From: a bacterium
GTDB taxonomy: Bacteria > SZUA-182 > DTGQ01
Assembly (NCBI GenBank): GCA_040755755.1
Contig: JBFLZW010000049.1
Location: 67,007 to 131,006, forward strand
DNA: 64,000 nucleotides
Direction: 5' to 3'
How positions within the stretch are numbered: position 1 is the first letter of the stretch; the number at the start of each line of letters is the position of its first letter. A model generated the notes under the pieces. It was given only the letters and a program-made list of their open reading frames with translations, was not told the origin of the DNA and did not search any database. A program made the translations under genes and the position numbers. This document shows, one piece after another, positions 1-10,095 of the stretch.

Positions 1-57
1 GGGTTCTATACAACAATGTGTGAAACAAAAGTAATAAACAGAGAGAAGGGAATTTCT

Positions 58-738
58 ATGCAGGATAATATGTCTCTTCAAGGGGTAGAGTCATCAGAAA
101 GACGCCGTTATCAAAGATTAGTGAGGAAACTTCCTGTCTATTTCAATATATATGAAGATAAGCGGAATAATAAATCTCATACGAGGTTTAGTGCGCAAAC
201 CCAGGACATCGGATTAGGGGGGGTTGCCTTTGATACTATTATTGAAGATATAACCTTGGCCAAAGAGTTAACCGAGAAAAGAACAGGATTAAATCTTAAT
301 ATCCATCTCATTGAAAAAAATAGTGAAATTGCTTCCAAGGCAAACATTGCCTGGATTTTTAACCTCAAGGGATTGCCTATCAAGACCAAATATGTACTAG
401 GCTTGAATTTTGTTGATATGGGTAAGGCTGAAAGGGATATTCTTTCCACTTATCTCAACGAGATGATTTCATTTCAACGTGAAGAGTCAGCCAAGAATCG
501 GCAAAGGATTAAAAAGACCTTGGCTCAAATAGCAAGAGTAAATGAAAATTCGTTTTCAGAAGATACACTTATTCGTGAAGAACTTGGAGTTGATTCTCTC
601 ATGGCCATGGAGACCCTTGCCGTTATAGAAACGATATATGGAATAGAGATTGATGAAAGCAGGGCTTTTGATGTAGTAACGGTAGCCGATATGATGGATC
701 TCATTGAGGAGTATTTACATAAGAATAGCACATATTAG
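58..738 (+). CDS. PilZ domain-acyl carrier protein fusion
   Basis: The 226-residue product joins an N-terminal PilZ-like domain to a C-terminal acyl carrier domain. The PilZ part carries an arginine motif (RRRYQR, near residue 16) and, about 35 residues later, DIGLGG, a variant of the c-di-GMP-binding DxSxxG motif with Gly for Ser. The last 75 residues contain GVDSLMAME, the phosphopantetheine attachment site with its serine, followed by acidic helices typical of carrier proteins. I chose the ATG at 58 because GAGAAGGG lies six bases upstream; an in-frame ATG at 16 has no such site. The gene sits 6 bp before a thioester reductase and leads the operon within this window. By inference it holds an acyl or aminoacyl chain for the following enzymes, possibly gated by c-di-GMP. 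The domain calls are firm; ligand binding is not shown. Confidence 0.85.
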   Translation: MQDNMSLQGVESSERRRYQRLVRKLPVYFNIYEDKRNNKSHTRFSAQTQDIGLGGVAFDTIIEDITLAKELTEKRTGLNLNIHLIEKNSEIASKANIAWIFNLKGLPIKTKYVLGLNFVDMGKAERDILSTYLNEMISFQREESAKNRQRIKKTLAQIARVNENSFSEDTLIREELGVDSLMAMETLAVIETIYGIEIDESRAFDVVTVADMMDLIEEYLHKNSTY

Positions 739-744
739 ATTATT

Positions 745-1851
745 ATGGAAAGAAAGATATTTATCACCGGTGGTACTGGGTTTTTAGGATGGTATCTGGT
801 CAAGAGTCTTTTAAAGGATAGAGATGTAAGCCTTGTCTTATTAAGCAGATCACAAGAAGGTCGCTCTGCTCAGTCCCGAATGGAAAAGTTACTCAGAGAT
901 AACTATAATGAAGCAGAATATAATAAATTAAAAGATCGCATTGAAATTGTAGAAGGGAGTATCACCCAGCCAAACTTAGGTATGAGTAATGAACAGTCAC
1001 AACGGCTGGCAGAGGAAATAACTTCTATTTTCCATAGCGCAGCTCTTTGCGACTTTAATGTGCCATACGAAAAAATAGAAAAAGTAAATGTCACCGGCAC
1101 CCAAAATTTATTAAATTTCGCTTTAATGTGTCGGAGCAATAAATCGTTTGAAGCCGTCAACCATATAAGTACAATCGCTGTCTCCGGCACTTATCAGGGG
1201 ACATTTTTTGAAGACTCTTTAGATGTGGGGCAAAGTTTTAAGAATACTTATGAGCAAACCAAGTTTGAAGCGGAAAAATTAATCCACGTATATAGAGCTA
1301 AGGGGTTAAATATAAATATTTTCAGGCCCAGTATTATTGTTGGAGATTCTCAAACAGGATATGCGGTCAATTTTAGAGTCCTATACCAGCCTATTCATAT
1401 TCTTTCTTTAGGAATTTACAAACAAATTCCAGCAAAAGGAAGTATAAAATATAATATTGTACCAGTGGACTTTTTAGCTGATGCTATATGTCTCATTGAT
1501 AATAGAAGTCATCCTTATAACCAGACTTTTCATATGACAAATACCCATGAAGTAACGGGAGATTTTATTTTTCAAACAGCCAGTGAATATTTTAAGTATC
1601 CCGATCCAGAGAGAATACCACTGGATGCATTTGATATGAGCACATTGAGAGGCTTTCGGAAGCTGTTGTTATCACCTTATATCCCTTATCTTAATCATGA
1701 CAATATCCTCTACGACAACAAACGGGCCATGGATATTCTGCAAAAAAATTCTTTTCAATGGCCCAAGGTAGATAAAAAATTTTTACACACACTCTTTAAA
1801 TTTTGCTTTGATATTAACTTCATAACCCCTCCAAATGGATTGATGACATGA
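745..1851 (+). CDS. Thioester reductase-like NAD(P)-dependent SDR
   Basis: The 368-residue protein belongs to the extended short-chain dehydrogenases of the thioester-reductase/male-sterility type (NAD_binding_4). It starts with the Rossmann motif ITGGTGFLG at residues 7-15, and has HISTIAVSG and the catalytic YEQTK (YxxxK) near residue 170. Family members release carrier- or CoA-bound acyl groups by reduction to aldehydes or alcohols. The neighbouring carrier protein makes an ACP-bound thioester the likely substrate. Its last bases overlap the next start (ATGA), so the two are translationally coupled. The composition is AT-rich like the rest of the operon. The chain released cannot be read from sequence. 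Confidence 0.85.
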   Translation: MERKIFITGGTGFLGWYLVKSLLKDRDVSLVLLSRSQEGRSAQSRMEKLLRDNYNEAEYNKLKDRIEIVEGSITQPNLGMSNEQSQRLAEEITSIFHSAALCDFNVPYEKIEKVNVTGTQNLLNFALMCRSNKSFEAVNHISTIAVSGTYQGTFFEDSLDVGQSFKNTYEQTKFEAEKLIHVYRAKGLNINIFRPSIIVGDSQTGYAVNFRVLYQPIHILSLGIYKQIPAKGSIKYNIVPVDFLADAICLIDNRSHPYNQTFHMTNTHEVTGDFIFQTASEYFKYPDPERIPLDAFDMSTLRGFRKLLLSPYIPYLNHDNILYDNKRAMDILQKNSFQWPKVDKKFLHTLFKFCFDINFITPPNGLMT

Positions 1852-3347
1852 ATCTATCCTCTTTGATAAAAAGGGTGGCGAATGCGTACCCTGAAAAGCT
1901 GGCTATCATTGAAGATGAAGAAAAAATTTCATATCAGCAGTTGTGGCAAGAGATAGAATCGTTGTCAAATGCCTTGAAATTAATAGGCATAAGAAAGAAT
2001 ACCAGAGTCGCTATTATTCTTCCTAATTGTAAAGAATTTATTTATAGTTTCCTCGCCCTTCTCAATATCACTGCCATCGCCGTGCCTTTGAAACCCCAAA
2101 TGACATGCTGGGAACTTAACGGAATTTTTAAAAATTGTACTCCTAAAGCCTTGATTCTCACTCCGAGCCTTCTCAATAAGATACTTGGTGAAAAACCTTT
2201 CCTTTTAAAAAATAAGATAATAATTCTTAAGGAAGAAAAACATGAAATACGAATCATGGATAAGAATGGGTACTTGGAAAATGTAACGTTACATACTTTT
2301 TGCACTCTTCTTAAGATGGGAAAAGAACAAGGCACTCGAAAGAGGAGAATACAAACTCCTCCAAGACAGGTAGCCAGTATTAATTATACTTACCGTGGCT
2401 ATGGTTATCCACTGGGTGCAATGCTAACTCATAATAATTATATCCATGGTGCATATAATTATATCAGACACAGGAAATCATCACCTGATGAAACAGTTCT
2501 TTTAGTTTTACCTTGTAACCATATTCTCCCTTTAGTAGGGTGCATTTTAGTACCCTTGCTTGTTGGAGGTAAGATAGCTCTATTAGATAGCTACAGCCCA
2601 AAGCATATCCTTCGGGCTATCTCATCGTTTAATGTAAACATCCTGGTCATGGTGCCAACATTATTCCATATATTAGTAAATTATTATAGAAACGAAAAGC
2701 ACGATATATCTTCTTTAAAATATGGAATATCAGGCGGCAGTTTCATGCACTTTCAACTTAGTAAGCTCATAAAAGACAAAATGAATCTTGATATTATACA
2801 AGGATATGGATTGACCGAATGCCAACCTGTAACTTGTAATTTTTTAACTAATAATAAACCAGATACATTGGGTTTCCCACTTCACAATGTCCAAATAAAA
2901 ATCATAGATGAGAAAGAAAATGATTGCGGAACTGATAGAATTGGAGAAATTCTGATAAAAACGTCACAAACTATGCTAGGGTATTATAGAAACAAGAGTG
3001 ATACAAAAAAGGTTATTAAAAATGGCTGGTTTTATTCTGGAGATTATGGAAAATTAGATGAAGATGGTTATCTCCATTTTAAGGGGTTAAAGAAAGATAT
3101 TGTAAAGGTAGGTGGTAACGTTATTGACCTTTTGGAAATTAAAAAATGCATATTATTTATTGATGGAATTAAGAATATCATTTTTGACATACAAGATGAT
3201 GATTTATGGGGATCTAAGATAAGGGTTAATCTATGGGTTGATAGTAATTGTGTAAATTACTCATCTAATGACGTAAAAAAATTTCTCGGAGAATATTTAA
3301 GCTTATATAAAATTCCTAGCGAAATAATTATTTGGGAAAATAAATGA
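1848..3347 (+). CDS. AMP-binding (acyl-adenylate-forming) family protein, atypical motifs
   Basis: The 499-residue protein is an ANL-superfamily member: LSYQQL-like N-terminus, IILPNCKEF, the GYGLTECQP motif near residue 325, and the YSGDYGKLDEDG hinge region near residue 400. Two catalytic features are odd. The phosphate-binding loop, normally SGTTGxPKG, reads TYRGYGYPLG near residue 183. The C-terminus stops at YKIPSEIIIWENK, before the usual A10 segment with its catalytic lysine (GK). It overlaps both neighbours by 4 bp, so the short C-terminus looks native rather than an assembly cut. It probably loads or transfers an acyl group to the PilZ-linked carrier, but adenylation may be impaired or use different residues. 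Confidence 0.8.
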   Translation: MNLSSLIKRVANAYPEKLAIIEDEEKISYQQLWQEIESLSNALKLIGIRKNTRVAIILPNCKEFIYSFLALLNITAIAVPLKPQMTCWELNGIFKNCTPKALILTPSLLNKILGEKPFLLKNKIIILKEEKHEIRIMDKNGYLENVTLHTFCTLLKMGKEQGTRKRRIQTPPRQVASINYTYRGYGYPLGAMLTHNNYIHGAYNYIRHRKSSPDETVLLVLPCNHILPLVGCILVPLLVGGKIALLDSYSPKHILRAISSFNVNILVMVPTLFHILVNYYRNEKHDISSLKYGISGGSFMHFQLSKLIKDKMNLDIIQGYGLTECQPVTCNFLTNNKPDTLGFPLHNVQIKIIDEKENDCGTDRIGEILIKTSQTMLGYYRNKSDTKKVIKNGWFYSGDYGKLDEDGYLHFKGLKKDIVKVGGNVIDLLEIKKCILFIDGIKNIIFDIQDDDLWGSKIRVNLWVDSNCVNYSSNDVKKFLGEYLSLYKIPSEIIIWENK

Positions 3348-4732
3348 TAGATAATCAAAAATTAAGGAAAAACCTACCGAAATTACAATTGGCTCTAATT
3401 TCTCCAGCCTCAAATGGTTTAAAAATGAACTTGGACCACATATATCTGGTATCTCAAGAGAAGATTGCTGAGAAAATTCCATCGCAGTATTTATTTTCTC
3501 CTTTTTCCCGCTGGTCTGGAATGGGTTTGGGATTGTTAATAATTAGTGCATTAACTCCAGATATTTTCCAAATAGATTTAATAGACGAAAATATAAAGGA
3601 TATTGACTTTAACAAAAAGTACGACTTAATAGCTATCTCTTTAATAACACAACAAGCACCTCGGGCATATATTATCGCGGATTCTTTTCGTGCAAAGGGA
3701 ATACCTGTCATCCTAGGTGGAATTCATCCAACAATAATGAAAGATGAAGCAAAGGCACATGCTGATTCAATTATTATTGGAGAAGCAGAAGAATTATGGA
3801 CAACAGTAATAGAAGATTTTTTAAATAAAGACCTCAAAAGTATTTATTATTCTAACGATTCCGTCGATTTATCAAAGTCACCTATACCCAGATACGACCT
3901 ACTTGATTTCTCAAAGTATAAGATCGCTTGGATACAAACGACACGCGGATGTCCACATGGTTGTGAGTTTTGTGCAGCATCAAATATATTCGGAAAAAGG
4001 TATAGGCATAAATCTATTCAACAAGTAATTAACGAAGTTCAATATATAAAGAGGCTTACTAATATTCAGATTGGATTTGCAGACGATAATATGTTTGTTA
4101 ATAGAGAGTTTTCATATACATTGTTAAAAGAACTAAAAAAGTTAAATATTAACTGGATTACTCAAACAGATATATCCGTTGGAGAAGATGACGAGTTATT
4201 GGAATTGTTAAGAAAAAGTGGATGTAATTCACTATTTATTGGATTTGAAAGCCTATCTAAAAGAAATCTGACTTCTGATGATCGAGAGAATTGGAAGTTA
4301 AAATATATTGATAATTATGCAACACTTATAAAAAATATTCAGTCTTATGGGATAGGTGTTTTGGGTGCTTTTATATTGGGCTTTGATGAAGATGAAGAAT
4401 CTACTTTTAATGAGTTAGCTGAATTTATCATTAGTAATAACTTATATGCCTCTCAATTGACTATTTTAACTCCCCTTCCTGGTACCAGATTAAGAGAAAG
4501 ACTTTTAAGAGAAAATAGAGTAATATCTAGTGATTGGAATCGTTATACTTTCCTTGATGTTAACTTTATCCCAAAACGCATGTCACCTCAAAGGTTACAA
4601 GAAGGACTATATGAAGTTTTCCAAAAGGTATACGATAGAGAAGTTAGGATAAAAGTTGCCCAGCATTTTAAAAAAATATATCATGATTTAAGGCATGATC
4701 CCGGAGAGAAAGTGCAAAAGTCTAGGAAGTGA
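3344..4732 (+). CDS. B12-binding-domain radical SAM protein
   Basis: The 462-residue protein has a cobalamin-binding-like N-terminal domain (residues about 60-150, with VILGGIHPT and IIIGEAEELW) followed by a radical SAM domain. The cluster motif is CPHGCEFC near residue 205. The segment ISLITQQAPRAY replaces a clear DxHxxG cobalamin histidine motif, so B12 binding is uncertain, as in many family members. It overlaps the upstream ligase by 4 bp and precedes the kinase gene by 5 bp. Members near carrier proteins often methylate or rearrange lipids or polyketides, so this one probably tailors the acyl product. The substrate is unknown. Confidence 0.85.
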   Translation: MIDNQKLRKNLPKLQLALISPASNGLKMNLDHIYLVSQEKIAEKIPSQYLFSPFSRWSGMGLGLLIISALTPDIFQIDLIDENIKDIDFNKKYDLIAISLITQQAPRAYIIADSFRAKGIPVILGGIHPTIMKDEAKAHADSIIIGEAEELWTTVIEDFLNKDLKSIYYSNDSVDLSKSPIPRYDLLDFSKYKIAWIQTTRGCPHGCEFCAASNIFGKRYRHKSIQQVINEVQYIKRLTNIQIGFADDNMFVNREFSYTLLKELKKLNINWITQTDISVGEDDELLELLRKSGCNSLFIGFESLSKRNLTSDDRENWKLKYIDNYATLIKNIQSYGIGVLGAFILGFDEDEESTFNELAEFIISNNLYASQLTILTPLPGTRLRERLLRENRVISSDWNRYTFLDVNFIPKRMSPQRLQEGLYEVFQKVYDREVRIKVAQHFKKIYHDLRHDPGEKVQKSRK

Positions 4733-4737
4733 AATAA

Positions 4738-7700
4738 ATGCCTATATACTCAATCCTGCCGTTAATTTCAAGTTTAATGGTGTTATTTGTAGGCATATTT
4801 ATATTTTTCAATAACCGAAAGTCGATAATAAATATAAGTTTTGCTTTAGAATGTGGTAGTGTATTTTTATGGCTTTTTGGGTATTTTCTGATGTATTCCA
4901 CCCAAAATAAAATATTTGCTTTGTGGTGTGCTAAATTTATTTACACTGGGGTAGTTTTTATACCAACATTTTTTTACCATTTTACTGTTAGTTTCATTCA
5001 TAGGGAAAAGACAAGAAGAAAGTTAATTAATTTTTGTTATATATACAGTTTTATTTTCCTATTTTTATTATATTGTACGAATTATTTAATAGTGGGATTA
5101 CATAAATACTATTGGGGCTATCAAACCAATGTTGGTAAAATACATAATTTATACTTTTTAATATTTGTAATAATTTTTTCCCTAGGTTTTAAGGAATTAA
5201 TCATAATAGCAAAAAGATTAAAAGGTGGTCAAGAATATAACAGGTTAAAGTACGTTATTACTGCGTATGTAGTAGCTTTACCTGCAATGACAGATTTTAT
5301 TCCAAACTATGGCATAGAATTCTACCCGGTCGGTTCGATATTTATCGTCAGTTGGATATCACTTATTGCCTATTCCATTGTCAAACATCAACTCATGGAC
5401 ATTGAAGTAGCCATAACTCGTGCAACTACCTTTGCCTTTGTGTATGGCATTACCTTTGGCTTGCCATTTGTAGTATTCTCCCTCTTTAAGGAGCAATTCC
5501 ACTCTTTATACATAAACTATCCCTGGTCAATACCTACAAGTTTAATGGGATATGCAGCACTGGCCACCATTACTCCATTTATTTATATCAGATTAGAACG
5601 AAAGGCTTATTATACCTTATTTGGTGACTATTCTGGCCAGTTGCAAGTACTTAGTGAGACAAGTAGAGAAATAATAGAAAAAGGATTTGAGAATGCTATT
5701 GAATTAGCTAGACTTATACCAACTCATATTATGAAGTTCTATGAGAATACCATGCGGCAGAAGGTGAAGAATGTCTTTTATTTACTCAGAGAAGGAGGAA
5801 ATTTCACTATCTTTTATGAAAATGTCAAAATCGAAAACTCCCTTGGAGCCATGAAAATAAATTATGAAAACCCTCTGATTAAGTGGTTTACAAACGTTAG
5901 AAAGCAGTTGGTTCAAGAGAGGATTATTAAGATTGATGACAATCATTCACTAAAGAAAGAAGATATTGAATCCTGGCTGCAGGACATTTCGGGAAAAGAA
6001 AAATTCCAAGATCTGCGCAGAGAGTTACTAGCCCTTCTCGACGAAATAAACCGCCTCAATGGCGCTATTTTCTTCCCCAGCTACTACAAGGACGAATTAA
6101 TGGGCATATTAGCCTTGGGTGAAAAGCAGAAGGGCATTTACCGGCCAGAGGAGTTGAAGGTCTTTCATACTATGGCGGAAAATGCCGCCATGGTTTTCAA
6201 AGGTTCCCAATTGACTGCCTCGGTCGTAGAGGCAGAAAATATCAAAAAGCTTGAAAAGGCTAAGTCGGAATTTTTTGCCAATGTCAGTCATGAGCTTCGC
6301 ACGCCGCTTACCAACATTATCCTGCCTATTCAGAATGTACTGGAGAAGATCGGGCACAAGATAACTCCGGAGAACCGAGAGGAGAAGGAGTCCATCCTGC
6401 GCAATGCTCACAAGCTGCTCAAGCGTATCAATGAGATATTGGACATATCGAAGCTCGAATCCGGCAAGATGCAACTGGAGGTGAGCCTCCGGGATGTTAA
6501 CAGTATTCTGGAGGATATTGTGGCTGTCTCTTCAATTGGGGCTAAGGAAAGGGGGATTAGTCTGCTCTTTGTGCCGGACAATACCATTCCCAAAATTTAC
6601 GTAGATACAGAAAAAATAGAGAAAGTATTTTCAAACCTGGTCAGTAATGCCTTAAAATTCACTCCTCCGCAGGGAAAAGTGGAAATCAGGACCAGGGAGG
6701 CAGCAGATTACCTGGAGGTGATTGTCAGCGACACGGGAATTGGCATTGCCCAGGCAGACATTCCCTGCATCTTTGAAAGATTCCGGCAACTTGACGGCTC
6801 AAGTTCCCGGAAGTATGAGGGAACAGGCATTGGCCTTTCCCTGGCCAGGGAGCTGGTTGAATTGCATCATGGATCTATTGAGGTAGCCAGCGAGTTGAAC
6901 AGGGGGACTACCTTCACGGTCCGATTACTCAAGGGGAACGATCATTTCCCAAAAGGTGTAATCCGGCAAGAGCTGGAAAAGCCCCATATAAGTGATGGAT
7001 TTGCGGAACGCAGAATTATTGGCGAACACCAGAAGGCTGACCGGAGAGAGGCTGACAGACGGAAAATGAGCTCAGTGGACAGGGTTTCTATTGACCTGTT
7101 GCAGCTTCAATTCTCCGATATGCTGCCTGGCCGGTCTTTGCCTCGGGCTGCTCATGACGCAGCAGGTAAAGCTCATGGAAATGGCGGGCTTCATGCGTCT
7201 GTCGGATCTGCTGAATCTGCCGGGAAAGAGACTATCCTGATTGTCGATGACAATAGAGATCTGGCCGCTAATATTGCCCACTGTTTTACCCCAGAGCACC
7301 AGGTATCCATAGCTTATGATGGAAAGCAGGCATTGGAAATGATTGCTAAAGAGCCTCCAGCCCTTGTCATTTCGGATGTCATGATGCCTGAAATGGATGG
7401 CTACGAGTTGTGTGGGAAGATTAAGTCCAGCGAGCGGACGCAGCATATTCCGGTTATTCTCTTAACCGCCAAGGCGGCTGTTGAAGACAGGATAACCGGC
7501 CTGAAACAGGGTGCCGATGAATATCTTGCCAAACCGTTTAATGCCAAGGAATTGATGGCTGTTGTTGACTCCCTGTTAACCAAAAAAGAGCTTCAGGCGC
7601 AATTAAACAAAACCAACCAGGAATTGAAAAAAGCCCTGCATGAGCTGAAAGAGACCGAGGCTGAGTTAGTACATACTGCAAAACTGGCGGCGGTAGGACA

Positions 7701-8415
7701 ACTGGCTGCCGGTGTGGCGCACGAGATTCATAACCCGGCCTCGGCCATAGACAATTGCCTGCAAATAATAGCCAAAAGGGTAGAAAAGGTCACCAGCAAC
7801 AAGGCGACGTTCGAGGAAATATACCCTGACCTGGCCAAGGCTCTTACCCTGGGAAAGACCTCGTTAGGCAGGGTCCAGAATATTGTGGATTCTCTCTTGG
7901 GATTCTCCCGCAAGAACAGGGAAGGATTCAACTTTGTGGATATCCACACCGGAATCAACGATACTCTTTCCCTTCTCGATCATCAATGCAGGGGCATGAT
8001 TCAAATTCATAAGGAATTCGGACAGATTGAAAAAATCGAGGTTGATTTGCAGCAAATCAATCAGGTTTTCATGAACCTTCTCTCCAATGCGATTCACGCC
8101 ATCGAGGCCAAAAGGGCAAAAGGTGCAGATTGCGGAAATATCTGGATATCCACTGGCATCGATGGAGAAGATGTGATTATCAAGATCACGGATGACGGCA
8201 TGGGGATTTCCAAATATAATCTTGATAAGATCTTTGATCCCTTTTTTACCACCAAGGAGCTGGGAAAAGGCACTGGCCTGGGGCTCAATATCAGCTACCG
8301 GATCATCAAAAACCATAATGGCGATATTTCTGTGGATAGTAAGGAAAACGAGGGGACTACCTTTACCCTCAGGATCCCCAGGCGGATGGGGCAGGGAGCA
8401 GCCGGGGGAGTATAA
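4738..8415 (+). CDS. Hybrid histidine kinase with two kinase cores around a receiver
   Basis: The 1225-residue sensor begins with about eight hydrophobic segments (residues 1-290) of the HisKA_7TM type, then a GAF-like region (about 300-500). A first kinase core has VSHELRTP (His near 517) and the ATPase boxes VSDTGIGI and [10 protein letters not shown] receiver follows with [12 protein letters not shown] (Asp near 880) and the LLTAK and KPF residues. A second core has GVAHEIHNP (His near 994) and [11 protein letters not shown]. It ends the AT-rich operon. Codons for roughly the first 400 residues are strongly AT-rich (for example 11 G+C in 60 bases at 5041-5100), whereas the remainder is balanced to GC-rich (35 in 60 at 7141-7200). 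It is probably a membrane sensor; no partner regulator is adjacent. Confidence 0.9.
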   Translation: MPIYSILPLISSLMVLFVGIFIFFNNRKSIINISFALECGSVFLWLFGYFLMYSTQNKIFALWCAKFIYTGVVFIPTFFYHFTVSFIHREKTRRKLINFCYIYSFIFLFLLYCTNYLIVGLHKYYWGYQTNVGKIHNLYFLIFVIIFSLGFKELIIIAKRLKGGQEYNRLKYVITAYVVALPAMTDFIPNYGIEFYPVGSIFIVSWISLIAYSIVKHQLMDIEVAITRATTFAFVYGITFGLPFVVFSLFKEQFHSLYINYPWSIPTSLMGYAALATITPFIYIRLERKAYYTLFGDYSGQLQVLSETSREIIEKGFENAIELARLIPTHIMKFYENTMRQKVKNVFYLLREGGNFTIFYENVKIENSLGAMKINYENPLIKWFTNVRKQLVQERIIKIDDNHSLKKEDIESWLQDISGKEKFQDLRRELLALLDEINRLNGAIFFPSYYKDELMGILALGEKQKGIYRPEELKVFHTMAENAAMVFKGSQLTASVVEAENIKKLEKAKSEFFANVSHELRTPLTNIILPIQNVLEKIGHKITPENREEKESILRNAHKLLKRINEILDISKLESGKMQLEVSLRDVNSILEDIVAVSSIGAKERGISLLFVPDNTIPKIYVDTEKIEKVFSNLVSNALKFTPPQGKVEIRTREAADYLEVIVSDTGIGIAQADIPCIFERFRQLDGSSSRKYEGTGIGLSLARELVELHHGSIEVASELNRGTTFTVRLLKGNDHFPKGVIRQELEKPHISDGFAERRIIGEHQKADRREADRRKMSSVDRVSIDLLQLQFSDMLPGRSLPRAAHDAAGKAHGNGGLHASVGSAESAGKETILIVDDNRDLAANIAHCFTPEHQVSIAYDGKQALEMIAKEPPALVISDVMMPEMDGYELCGKIKSSERTQHIPVILLTAKAAVEDRITGLKQGADEYLAKPFNAKELMAVVDSLLTKKELQAQLNKTNQELKKALHELKETEAELVHTAKLAAVGQLAAGVAHEIHNPASAIDNCLQIIAKRVEKVTSNKATFEEIYPDLAKALTLGKTSLGRVQNIVDSLLGFSRKNREGFNFVDIHTGINDTLSLLDHQCRGMIQIHKEFGQIEKIEVDLQQINQVFMNLLSNAIHAIEAKRAKGADCGNIWISTGIDGEDVIIKITDDGMGISKYNLDKIFDPFFTTKELGKGTGLGLNISYRIIKNHNGDISVDSKENEGTTFTLRIPRRMGQGAAGGV

Positions 8416-8702
8416 TTTTCACTCATATTGGTAAGACAACACATTAATATTTCTCCCCTCTATAGGATTTTCACTTCGCTAAAGGCATCAGATCCAAACA
8501 GTGTGATGGCTACCATATATGAGCGATAATTTTTTATTTATGCCCGGATTACAATGTAACTATAAAGATACCAACCGAATTCATGGGCAACCAGTGCCGA
8601 AAGCTATTATATATCGCCTTGTTACCAAAACAGGTCGAATTTTCAGAATCTCTACTCCATATCCGGGACTCGAGTGGGAACAACACAGGCACTGGGGGGC
8701 AC

Positions 8703-9995
8703 ATGAAAAAACTCTTGACAACTCTGACCGCTGCTTTTTACCTTGGCACAGTTACTTTTTCTCTTTGTTGCATTGGAGTACGGCAAAGTTGTGCGAACGG
8801 GATTTATGTGGATGGCACGGGGCCGGTTTCCAATGGACGAGGAGGAACGAATATCGCCCATAGTGACAATGGAACCGTCATTCACGACAACCCATCCGCT
8901 TTGGCTGCGCTGAAAGGGAAACGGCTCGAAGCGTGCTTTGATTTTTTAGTTCTCCCCATGAGCTATCGAGATCCGCAGAATGACGAGGATGGGAAAAACC
9001 GCCTTTTACTCCTGCCGTCATTCTCGTACAGTCAAAAAATGCCTCAGCGTCCCTTTGGAATAGGTTTCGGTGTTTACACCTCTGCCGGGTTCTCGACGGA
9101 GTATCGCTTGGTTCACCCTGCTTATGGAAAACAAAAGTATGCTTCCGATGCCTCGATGACGAAAATGCTCCTGGGTGTGGGCTGGCAGATGACGAACCAA
9201 TGGTCCCTTGGCCTTGGGGCAGGACCTGCTTACAGCAGGGTGGCATTTGAAGAGCCGTACACGTTTCAGACCGGCATTTTCCGGGAACAATCTGTTCTGG
9301 TCGATATGAAAGGGGACGATTGGGCCCTGGCCTGGAATCTGGGAGTGCAGTGGCACATAGTGGACAGTACAACTTTAGGGTTAGCCTATGTCAATCAGGA
9401 CCGGTTTCATCTCCGGGGTGATGCGGATATACAGGGCTTGCCCCTCAGCGATCCCACCGCTCATTACCAGGCCGCGTATGATTTCAAGTGGCCCCAGACC
9501 CTTGGCCTGGGAATAACGCATCGGTTCAACACTATCCATAAAATTTCGACAGATGTCATGTGGATAGACTGGTCTTCGGCCTTCGATGAACTGACCATAA
9601 AACTTACTGATGGTGATAACGCCGAACTGAATGCCGTAGCCGGAAATTCAGTCCAGGATGTGTTCCCGCTCCATTGGAAGGACAGCTATGCTTTCCGGCT
9701 GGGTTATGAATATCTGTGGACTCCGGTCGATACCTTGCGGCTTGGCTACGCCTACAACCTGAACCCCGTTCCGGATTCCACACTTACTCCAATGATTCCC
9801 GGCATCATGACACACCTGGTGTCCTTCGGATATGGGCATACCTGGGATAAATGGGCCTTTAACGCAGCCTATATTTACTCGTTTGGCCCACGGCAGTCAG
9901 TAGGCAATAGTAAAATTATCGGCGACGATTACGACCAGAGCTCTACTCGGATCAGTGCTCATTTTCTCTCTGTTGGAGCTCAGTACCAATTTTGA
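8703..9995 (+). CDS. FadL-family outer membrane transport protein
   Basis: The 430-residue product has a signal peptide (MKKLLTTLTAAFYLGT...) and then a mature N-terminus with the NPSAL turn typical of FadL/TodX hydrophobic-compound channels. Alternating aromatic beta-strands run to a C-terminal strand ending in QYQF, the usual terminal phenylalanine of an outer membrane barrel. I placed the start at ATG 8703, preceded by GGGGGG, because the longer in-frame start at 8583 puts 40 polar residues before the leader. It would move fatty acids or hydrocarbons across the outer membrane. It stands alone between the kinase operon and a strong terminator. Confidence 0.85.
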   Translation: MKKLLTTLTAAFYLGTVTFSLCCIGVRQSCANGIYVDGTGPVSNGRGGTNIAHSDNGTVIHDNPSALAALKGKRLEACFDFLVLPMSYRDPQNDEDGKNRLLLLPSFSYSQKMPQRPFGIGFGVYTSAGFSTEYRLVHPAYGKQKYASDASMTKMLLGVGWQMTNQWSLGLGAGPAYSRVAFEEPYTFQTGIFREQSVLVDMKGDDWALAWNLGVQWHIVDSTTLGLAYVNQDRFHLRGDADIQGLPLSDPTAHYQAAYDFKWPQTLGLGITHRFNTIHKISTDVMWIDWSSAFDELTIKLTDGDNAELNAVAGNSVQDVFPLHWKDSYAFRLGYEYLWTPVDTLRLGYAYNLNPVPDSTLTPMIPGIMTHLVSFGYGHTWDKWAFNAAYIYSFGPRQSVGNSKIIGDDYDQSSTRISAHFLSVGAQYQF

Positions 9996-10024
9996 AAGAT
10001 GGACGAACATTATGTTCTCGTAAA

Positions 10025-10050
10025 GGGAGCCCCCTGTCACAGGGGCTCCC
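10025..10050. terminator. Strong inverted repeat between convergent genes
   Basis: Arms GGGAGCCCC and GGGGCTCCC pair perfectly and the stem extends by three pairs (TGT/ACA) past one bulged C. It lies 30 bp after the FadL-like gene and 46 bp beyond the end of the opposing carbonic anhydrase gene, so it can serve both. There is no clear T-run. Confidence 0.7.
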
Positions 10051-10095
10051 TGCCAACCCTCTTCTCGCAAAAGCCCATATCATCTTCGTTAAGGA

